NCBI GenBank assembly: GCA_027056215.1
Contig: JALULO010000286.1
Coordinates: 1-5,387, forward strand
Length of the DNA: 5,387 nt
Origin: Campylobacterales bacterium
Lineage (GTDB): Bacteria; Campylobacterota; Campylobacteria; Campylobacterales; QNZT01
Direction: 5' to 3'
The notes beneath the pieces were generated by a model. It searched no databases. It was not told where the DNA came from and was given only the letters and a program-made list of their open reading frames with translations. This document shows positions 1-4,474 of this stretch, one piece after another. Every line of letters begins with the position of its first letter. Within the stretch, counting starts at the first letter, position 1. The position numbers and the translations under genes are program-made.

Positions 1-381
1 CATCAGTATATGTTAGAGCCTATAAAAGGCAGTCGTGTTATGATCTGTGGTGACAATGCATCCGCTGAGGTTTTAGATGGCTATCTTGATGATCTTGATC
101 TTTTGGTTCATGAAGCTACCTATACACAAGATATCTTTGATCATCTCAAAAAAAAAGTACTGCATTCAACTGCCAAAGATTTGGCAAAAACAGCCCAAAA
201 ACATCATGTCAAAAATCTCATCGCAACGCATATCAGTCCACGGTACAGTGAACATAGTAAGTATGATATCTCTATACTCTATGATGAACTTAAAGCGTAC
301 TATGATGGTAGGGTTTTTGTTGCCAATGATTTTGATGAATATGAACTCAAGCGATCGGAAGGTGTGATCAAAAAACTCTAA
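1..381 (+). CDS. rnz: Ribonuclease Z (tRNA 3' endonuclease), 3' part of gene
   Basis: This is the C-terminal 126 codons of a metallo-beta-lactamase-fold RNase Z. The family cuts the 3' trailer from tRNA precursors in the cytoplasm using two zinc ions. The reading frame is open from base 1, so the gene starts upstream; the ATG at 10 is internal. Family motifs appear in the expected order: GDN at window residues 17-19 (usually GDT; the Asp at 52-54 is a metal ligand), HEATY (109-123), HSTAKDLA (His at 163-165) and THISPRYS (His at 229-231). The whole enzyme is usually about 300 residues, so roughly 60% lies outside the window. The THISPRY block and the HEAT-HST spacing favour RNase Z over other beta-lactamase-fold hydrolases. 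A run of nine A occurs at 148-156. The gene stops at TAA 379-381, inside a hairpin, and the downstream operon appears separate. Family assignment is firm; the tRNA substrate is inferred from the family. Confidence 0.9.
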   Translation, partial: HQYMLEPIKGSRVMICGDNASAEVLDGYLDDLDLLVHEATYTQDIFDHLKKKVLHSTAKDLAKTAQKHHVKNLIATHISPRYSEHSKYDISILYDELKAYYDGRVFVANDFDEYELKRSEGVIKKL

Positions 382-424
382 AAATATTTCATATTGACAT
401 ATTTTTAGAGTTTGATTTTGTTTT
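373..424 (+). terminator. Rho-independent-type terminator after rnz
   Basis: A perfect 15-bp inverted repeat pairs 373-387 (AAACTCTAAAAATAT) with 399-413 (ATATTTTTAGAGTTT) around an 11-base loop. A T-rich tail, GATTTTGTTTT, follows. The rnz stop codon (379-381) sits in the left arm. The stem is mostly A-T, so it is long but weak, and some readthrough into the next operon is possible. The right-arm flank contains TTGACA (394-399), which has no matching -10 at normal spacing. Confidence 0.7.
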
Positions 425-425
425 G

Positions 426-434
426 TGTTAGACT
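426..434 (+). promoter_or_regulatory. Possible extended -10 element before the radical SAM gene
   Basis: TGTTAGACT fits the extended -10 pattern TGn-TAnnnT, with hexamer TAGACT at 429-434. The preceding bases are T-rich, as is common for Campylobacterota promoters that lack a clear -35. Transcription would begin about at base 441, the A of the start codon, so the mRNA would have little or no leader. This is a weak match and there is no independent support. Confidence 0.3.
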
Positions 435-440
435 TTTTAC

Positions 441-1673
441 ATGGATATTTATCAAAAATTAGCGATTCTTTCTGATAGTGCAAAGTATGATGTTTCATGT
501 TCTTCAAGTGGAGCACAGTTAAACTTCCAAAAGGGGATGATTGGGTGCAATCACCAAAGTGGGATTTGTCATACCTTTACAGAAGATGGGCGTTGTGTCT
601 CTTTACTGAAGGTACTTTTGACAAACTTTTGTATCTATGACTGTAGTTATTGTATCAATCGCCAGAGCAATGACAAAAAAAGGGCGATGTTTTCACCCAG
701 AGAATTGGCTGATTTAACGATCAACTTTTATAAACGTAACTATATCGAAGGATTGTTTTTAAGTTCGGGTATCTTTGAAAGTGAAGATAAGACGATGGGG
801 CTTTTGATAAAAGCCTTGGAGATACTGCGATTTGAGTATCGATTTAATGGGTATGTTCATCTCAAACTCATTCCTGGAGCATCAAGAGAGTTGATCGCTA
901 GGGCTTGTCAACTTGCAACAAGAGTGAGTTCAAATCTGGAGTTACCCTCAGCCAAAAGTTTGAAACTCTTAGCCCCACAAAAAACACAAAAAAGTTTGAT
1001 GTTACCACTCAAAGAGGCAAGAGATATTACCCTAGAAAAAAGAGATAAGCCTATTCCTATGAGTACACAGCTCATCATCGGAGCAACACCTGAGAGTGAC
1101 TTTGATATCCTCAAACTCTCTTCCAATCTTTACCAAAAAGCACTTTTAAAGAGGGTCTATTATAGTGCCTATATCCCTGCAAATGATGATAAAAACCTCC
1201 CCTCTGTACAGAGTGCACCACCGACACTGAGAGAACATAGACTTTATCAAGCAGATTGGCTTTTGAGATTTTATGGGTTTGGTTATGATGAGATTTTACA
1301 AAAACGCAAAAATCTTGATCTCGATTTTGATCCAAAAACGATCTGGGCATTAGATCATATGGAACTTTTTCCTTTGGAGATAAATCATGCTGATAAAAAT
1401 CTTTTGATTCGTATTCCCGGTATAGGTATACGGGGTGCACAAAAGATCATCAAAGCTAGACGTTATGGTATCTTGCGGTATGAAGAGTTGAAAAATCTTG
1501 GTATCTCTCTAAAACGTGCAAAATATTTTATCACCATAGGAGGCAGATACTACGGCGATAAAGTCTACTATCCTGAAGATATCAAAAGAGCATTATTACA
1601 ACCTGTGAAAAAGCGTTTGTACCAGCCTTCGCTTTTTGATTCTTACATACCCGCTGCGACAGGTGAGTTATGA
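441..1673 (+). CDS. Putative DNA modification/repair radical SAM protein (TIGR03916-like) with C-terminal helix-hairpin-helix
   Basis: The protein has 410 residues. A canonical radical SAM cluster motif CxxxCxxC (CIYDCSYC, Cys64, Cys68, Cys71) should hold a 4Fe-4S cluster that cleaves S-adenosylmethionine. The N-terminus KYDVSCSSSG and the block GICHTFTEDGRC just before the cluster match the family I know as 'putative DNA modification/repair radical SAM protein' (rSAM_link_UDG). Four extra cysteines (20, 36, 43, 52) precede the cluster. The radical SAM barrel spans about residues 55-290. Residues 322-340 (LIRIPGIGIRGAQKIIKAR) form a helix-hairpin-helix, a non-specific DNA-binding fold, with a second weaker copy at about 341-365. 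The C-terminus carries QPSLF (395-399), resembling a sliding-clamp-binding peptide. An in-frame stop at 429-431 leaves ATG 441 as the only start that keeps the conserved N-terminus, yet no Shine-Dalgarno is visible. It overlaps the next gene by four bases, so the two are translationally coupled. Family placement is strong; the substrate is unknown and a DNA role is inferred. Confidence 0.88.
   Translation: MDIYQKLAILSDSAKYDVSCSSSGAQLNFQKGMIGCNHQSGICHTFTEDGRCVSLLKVLLTNFCIYDCSYCINRQSNDKKRAMFSPRELADLTINFYKRNYIEGLFLSSGIFESEDKTMGLLIKALEILRFEYRFNGYVHLKLIPGASRELIARACQLATRVSSNLELPSAKSLKLLAPQKTQKSLMLPLKEARDITLEKRDKPIPMSTQLIIGATPESDFDILKLSSNLYQKALLKRVYYSAYIPANDDKNLPSVQSAPPTLREHRLYQADWLLRFYGFGYDEILQKRKNLDLDFDPKTIWALDHMELFPLEINHADKNLLIRIPGIGIRGAQKIIKARRYGILRYEELKNLGISLKRAKYFITIGGRYYGDKVYYPEDIKRALLQPVKKRLYQPSLFDSYIPAATGEL
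1661..1667 (+). promoter_or_regulatory. Ribosome binding site of the DUF4130 gene, inside the upstream gene
   Basis: AGGTGAG lies in the last codons of the radical SAM gene, just before ATG 1670. AGGTGA is complementary to the UCACCU part of the 16S rRNA 3' end. The gap to the ATG is short, but with the ATGA stop/start overlap it suits re-initiation by ribosomes that have just finished the first gene. Confidence 0.5.
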
Positions 1674-2398
1674 CGTATCTTTATGATGGTAGTTTTGAAG
1701 GTTTTTTGACACTTGTCTATGATAGTTATACCACAAAAAGAAGTGCCACAAAGATCATCAAAGATCCTCATGATATAGATCTTTTAGATGCGTTAAGCAG
1801 TATCATCACCAATCGCACTTATGCGACAAAAGTATTACAAAGTTTGCAGAAACGGTTTGAAAAGAGGTATTTTAAGAGAATTTTTCATACCTTTTTATGT
1901 GATAGTAGAGATTTTGAAAAAGCACTTTATGATTTTGTGATACTGGGCTTTCGTGATCAAAAGCTCCTCGAAGATATCCGTCATCCTTCTATCTTTTATC
2001 TTGAAAAACTAGAGCATGAATATTTTAGGCACTTGCATAAGATGTATGGATTTGTACGTTTTGAAGAGCTTGAAAATGGTACTTTATATGCCAAGATAGA
2101 GGGGAAGTTCAATCTTTTGCCTTTTTTGGGTAAACATTTTCAAAAACGTCTTGATGGATTAGATTTTATACTTCACGATACAGACCGTTCGTTGGCGTAT
2201 CTTTGTCATGAGGAAAAAGGATTGATACAAGAAGTCGTAGAGTATGAAGCACCTACATTGTCAAAAGAGGAGCTAAAGTTTCAAAAGTTATGGAAAACAT
2301 TTCTCAAAAGTGTTACGATACAAGAGCGTAAAAACCCAAAACTTCAACAAAGCTGGGTACCGCTTTTGTATCGTCAGTACATGCTTGAGTTTGATTAG
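1670..2398 (+). CDS. DUF4130 / SAM_7_link_chp family protein (TIGR03915-like), probable DNA metabolism partner of the radical SAM protein
   Basis: The protein has 242 residues and matches the family TIGR03915 ('probable DNA metabolism protein', DUF4130), which is regularly encoded beside the radical SAM protein above. Visible signatures are YDGSFEGFLTLVYDSY (residues 5-20), the central HEYFRHLHKMYGFVRFEE (116-133), LYAKIEG followed by LLPFLGKHFQKR (139-160), FILHDTDRSLAY (166-177), and the C-terminal block LWKTF...IQERKNPKLQ (207-226) ending in a YRQY segment. No signal peptide or membrane segment is seen, so it should be cytoplasmic. The ATG overlaps the upstream TGA (ATGA, 1670-1673). In many bacteria this domain is the N-terminal half of a larger protein ending in a uracil-DNA-glycosylase-like domain; here the gene stops right after the DUF4130 block. 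No catalytic residues are established for the domain, and function is inferred from context only. Its stop codon overlaps that of the convergent gene. Confidence 0.87.
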   Translation: MTYLYDGSFEGFLTLVYDSYTTKRSATKIIKDPHDIDLLDALSSIITNRTYATKVLQSLQKRFEKRYFKRIFHTFLCDSRDFEKALYDFVILGFRDQKLLEDIRHPSIFYLEKLEHEYFRHLHKMYGFVRFEELENGTLYAKIEGKFNLLPFLGKHFQKRLDGLDFILHDTDRSLAYLCHEEKGLIQEVVEYEAPTLSKEELKFQKLWKTFLKSVTIQERKNPKLQQSWVPLLYRQYMLEFD

Positions 2399-3384
2399 TC
2401 GTAGTCACCTGTGAGTAACTGGTCTATAGGATCAACATAACGTATACCTTTTCTTTTGGAATACAATTTTACAAGCGTATTAAATAGTTTAGTTTTGAGG
2501 GGATTGATAATCACTTTAAACGCATATCCCTCTTTTTGTATTGGACTAAAACGTTCTTTAAATTGTTGAATAGCTGCATATTTAGAGTCAGGTTTGACAT
2601 TTGTTCTCTCACCACATAGATCAAAGATAGGTGCTTTTGAATGTGCTTTTATGTATTTTATAATTTCAAATTTCAAAAATTGCCCACTACCTTTGTGTGC
2701 GCCAAAGATATATCCACCATATAATTCATAAGCTCTTTTATCATCAAAAAATATGGTTGAAACAGTTTGTAAAACACCATCTTTGTAGGCGCCTGCATAA
2801 AGACAATGACTACCAAGTGTTTTTTTTGAATGTCTAAAGTACTCCAATGGAGGGTATGCAAGAGATCCTGTTCGGATTGCTGTTGCATAAATAAGCTCAT
2901 ATGTATCTTCAGGAGATACGTCAAAACGTATTTGTATACCATCTTTTATCGCTTGAAGCAAAGCTCTTTGATGGGATTGGTTAAATGAAGAAAAAATAGC
3001 TTCATCATCTTTTGTTATATCAATCTCATATGTTTTCCATGGAACATATATACTTTTGGTTGGATAAGTATGAAAAACTGTATAAGATTGTGCTTTATTG
3101 ATAAAATCACATAATTTATTTTCTTGTGCAAGTTGAACTATCTCATCAAGGAATTTTTTTTCGTCATCAGATGTTAAACCATCTTGAAGATAAATCGTTT
3201 CAAGGGTGAAAATCATACGTTTAAAAATCAATTTTTCATCTATGATAAATGGCAGTACAAAGTTCTCAGAAATGAACCATCCATAGTCATCACTTTTAGA
3301 TTGTAAATAAGCTTCTGATCCAAGTATTGGCAGAGGATATATGATGTTTTTAAATTCTTCTTCAGATTTGTAAATTTTTACCAA
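2395..3384 (-). CDS. FemAB/GNAT-fold acyl- or aminoacyltransferase-like protein
   Basis: The protein has 329 residues. The C-terminal two thirds resemble FemAB-like transferases of the GNAT superfamily (BioF2-like/Acetyltransf_6). Residues 115-155 (PWKTYEIDI...SHQRALLQAIKDG) match the segment preceding the acceptor domain. Residues 196-246 (YAGAYKDGVLQTVST...YGGY...GSGQFLKFEIIKYIK) form the GNAT-like core strand and helix. FDLCGE (254-259) and IQQFKERFSP (272-281) match the end of the fold. FemAB-type proteins add amino acids to peptidoglycan or modify cell-surface polymers; the substrate here cannot be told. There is no signal peptide. The start is TTG at 3384-3382, chosen because AAAGGGA lies four bases upstream and no in-frame ATG occurs before residue 57. 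The gene is more A+T-rich than its neighbours (about 29% G+C in hand-counted lines, versus about 39% in the radical SAM gene), which hints at transfer. Its TAA stop overlaps the convergent DUF4130 stop. Confidence 0.72.
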   Translation of the reverse strand: MVKIYKSEEEFKNIIYPLPILGSEAYLQSKSDDYGWFISENFVLPFIIDEKLIFKRMIFTLETIYLQDGLTSDDEKKFLDEIVQLAQENKLCDFINKAQSYTVFHTYPTKSIYVPWKTYEIDITKDDEAIFSSFNQSHQRALLQAIKDGIQIRFDVSPEDTYELIYATAIRTGSLAYPPLEYFRHSKKTLGSHCLYAGAYKDGVLQTVSTIFFDDKRAYELYGGYIFGAHKGSGQFLKFEIIKYIKAHSKAPIFDLCGERTNVKPDSKYAAIQQFKERFSPIQKEGYAFKVIINPLKTKLFNTLVKLYSKRKGIRYVDPIDQLLTGDYD

Positions 3385-3483
3385 AATATCCCTTTAAAAA
3401 TTTAATTATATAATATAATGTTTATTCTTAATTAATAGTTAAGTATGTTTGTCTAATGGTCTATATATTGGATATTATTTTGA
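3385..3483. other. Very A+T-rich intergenic region with a possible minus-strand promoter
   Basis: Only 16 of 99 bases are G or C. On the minus strand TATAAT (3410-3405) could be a -10 element for the transferase gene, with transcription starting about 3398, just ahead of its ribosome binding site. No good -35 is found at 16-18 bases. A small inverted repeat CTTAA/TTAAG (3427-3431 and 3439-3443) and the palindrome TTAATTAA are present, but base composition makes such matches likely by chance. I see no convincing terminator for the upstream minus-strand gene here, so co-transcription of the two minus-strand genes is possible. Confidence 0.4.
3389..3395 (-). promoter_or_regulatory. Ribosome binding site deciding the TTG start
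   Basis: On the minus strand the sequence reads AAAGGGA, then TATT, then TTG. This purine run is the only Shine-Dalgarno-like element near the 5' end of the transferase gene, and it supports TTG at 3384 as the start codon. Confidence 0.6.
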
Positions 3484-4380
3484 TTAGACTCCCACTTGTA
3501 AAAGTTTTGTATACATTTTTTGCATAACTGGAACTTTTAGATTAAGTTTTAGGGCTTCTTCAACGATATAACCGCTTAAAGATTCAAGTTCGGTTTTGCG
3601 ATTTTTTTCAAAATCAAGTTGCATAGAAGTCTTGGAATTTGAAGGAAGATTGTTGGCTTGTTTTAGGACTTTTGCTATATCTTCATCATCGATAGGGATT
3701 TGCTTGGCATTGGCAACTTTTTTAATCTCATCAAGAACAGCAAGTACGTCTGCTTTGTGGTTTTGCATCACATTATTCATGCAGAGTTTATAGTATGATG
3801 TTAATGTACCAAACGATGCTATAAAAAGATACTTTTTCCAACAATCGTAGCTGATTTTGGTGCTATATTTTGCTTTCAGGTCACTTTGATTGAGTAACTT
3901 TTCAAGATCTTTTGCTTGTGGTGCATCAACTTGGCTACCAAACAGAAGATAAAAAAGTGGTGATTTTTTTTCGATACTACCAGGTTTTACGAGATGTGAT
4001 ATGATATAGACACATCCCTCACAAAGGATACACTTAGGTAGGTATTTTTTAAGCTCATGTGCATGATCTACACCATTTGACAAGGGGATGACGAGCGTAT
4101 CTTCTCCAATGCATTTATCTATAGAGGCACAAGCAGATGGGAAATCATAACTTTTGGTTGTGATAAAGACAACATCAAACTCTGTTTGAGTGCAACTCTC
4201 TTTTACTTTTGGATACGTTGTAAAGGCGTTATCAGTATCTATGATATGTAAACCACTCTCTTTGATAGTGGATAACTGTTTACCTCTTGCGATAAGGGTT
4301 ATATCTGACAGGGCTTTGTGTTGTAACTTTCCTGCAAGATAACCACCCACACCACCTGCACCAACGATTGCTATTTTCAT
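3484..4380 (-). CDS. Ketopantoate reductase (PanE/ApbA) family oxidoreductase, probably a paralogue with uncertain substrate
   Basis: Counted from the chosen start, the protein has 298 residues, the usual length of the family. Classical PanE reduces 2-dehydropantoate to pantoate with NADPH in coenzyme A synthesis. The N-terminus MKIAIVGAGGVGGYLAGKL is a Rossmann nucleotide-binding motif (GxGxxG). LIARG follows at about 29-33, and SNG (101-103) matches the conserved Asn-Gly segment. The catalytic Lys is present in WKKYLFIASFGTLTS (Lys183), but the two Asn residues four and eight positions later in the E. coli enzyme (N180, N184) are Ile187 and Gly191. The C-terminal SM...D...KTELESLSG block (252-270) keeps the substrate-region Glu. 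A CxxCxxC triplet is at 117-123. In-frame ATGs also exist at 4395 and 4392. I prefer 4380 because it starts exactly at the family N-terminus and because the promoter places the transcript start at about 4395. Family is firm; true PanE activity is doubtful. Confidence 0.82.
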   Translation of the reverse strand: MKIAIVGAGGVGGYLAGKLQHKALSDITLIARGKQLSTIKESGLHIIDTDNAFTTYPKVKESCTQTEFDVVFITTKSYDFPSACASIDKCIGEDTLVIPLSNGVDHAHELKKYLPKCILCEGCVYIISHLVKPGSIEKKSPLFYLLFGSQVDAPQAKDLEKLLNQSDLKAKYSTKISYDCWKKYLFIASFGTLTSYYKLCMNNVMQNHKADVLAVLDEIKKVANAKQIPIDDEDIAKVLKQANNLPSNSKTSMQLDFEKNRKTELESLSGYIVEEALKLNLKVPVMQKMYTKLLQVGV

Positions 4381-4401
4381 TTTATGCTTCATCATAAAAA
4401 T

Positions 4402-4430
4402 ATTATAGCGAAAAAATGAGAAAGTGTAAA
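4402..4430 (-). promoter_or_regulatory. Sigma-70-type promoter for the PanE-family gene
   Basis: On the minus strand TTTACA (4430-4425) and TATAAT (4407-4402) are separated by exactly 17 bases. This is one mismatch from the full consensus and the best promoter in the window. Transcription should start around 4396-4394, so the mRNA would begin at or next to the upstream ATG at 4395 and give a leader of about 15 bases to the preferred ATG at 4380. Confidence 0.7.
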
Positions 4431-4441
4431 AAGTAAAAGAG

Positions 4442-4447
4442 TATAAT
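4442..4447 (+). promoter_or_regulatory. -10 element for trpB
   Basis: TATAAT lies 27 bases before the trpB start. No recognisable -35 is present at 16-18 bases, since that stretch is AG-rich and overlaps the divergent promoter's -35. Transcription would begin about 4453-4455, giving a leader of about 20 bases. That is too short for a trp-type attenuator or leader peptide. I see no T-box or other riboswitch. Confidence 0.55.
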
Positions 4448-4460
4448 TTAAAATCACTTT

Positions 4461-4467
4461 AAAGGAG
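4461..4467 (+). promoter_or_regulatory. Ribosome binding site of trpB
   Basis: AAAGGAG is a near-perfect Shine-Dalgarno sequence, seven bases before ATG 4475, and fixes the trpB start. It is by far the strongest ribosome binding site in the window. Confidence 0.8.
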
Positions 4468-4474
4468 ACAATCA

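Noticed and set aside
77..367. Open frame of 96 codons on the + strand within the ribonuclease Z region
   Set aside because: It overlaps the rnz frame, whose motifs are unmistakable. Its translation shows no family resemblance.
394..399. TTGACA as a -35 box for the radical SAM operon
   Set aside because: It lies at the base of the terminator loop, and nothing like TATAAT is found 16-18 bases downstream.
166..516. Minus-strand open frame of 116 codons across the rnz end and the start of the radical SAM gene
   Set aside because: It crosses the terminator and two well-supported genes, with no ribosome binding site or recognisable domain.
908..1440. Two minus-strand open frames (908-1126 and 1111-1440) inside the radical SAM gene
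   Set aside because: They are antisense shadows of conserved coding sequence, without motifs.
2673..2942. Minus-strand open frame of 89 codons inside the FemAB-like gene
   Set aside because: It is an alternate frame of the same strand, fully contained in the longer gene, and its composition is typical of a shadow.
3427..3443. Inverted repeat CTTAA/TTAAG and palindrome TTAATTAA as an operator or terminator
   Set aside because: The stem is only five bases in a region with 16% G+C, where such repeats are expected by chance.
3596..3793. Plus-strand open frame of 65 codons opposite the PanE-family gene
   Set aside because: It is antisense to the conserved C-terminal region and has no ribosome binding site.
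4381..4474. Attenuator, T-box or leader peptide ahead of trpB
   Set aside because: Only about 20 transcribed bases precede the start codon, with no Trp codons, hairpin pair or T-box sequence.
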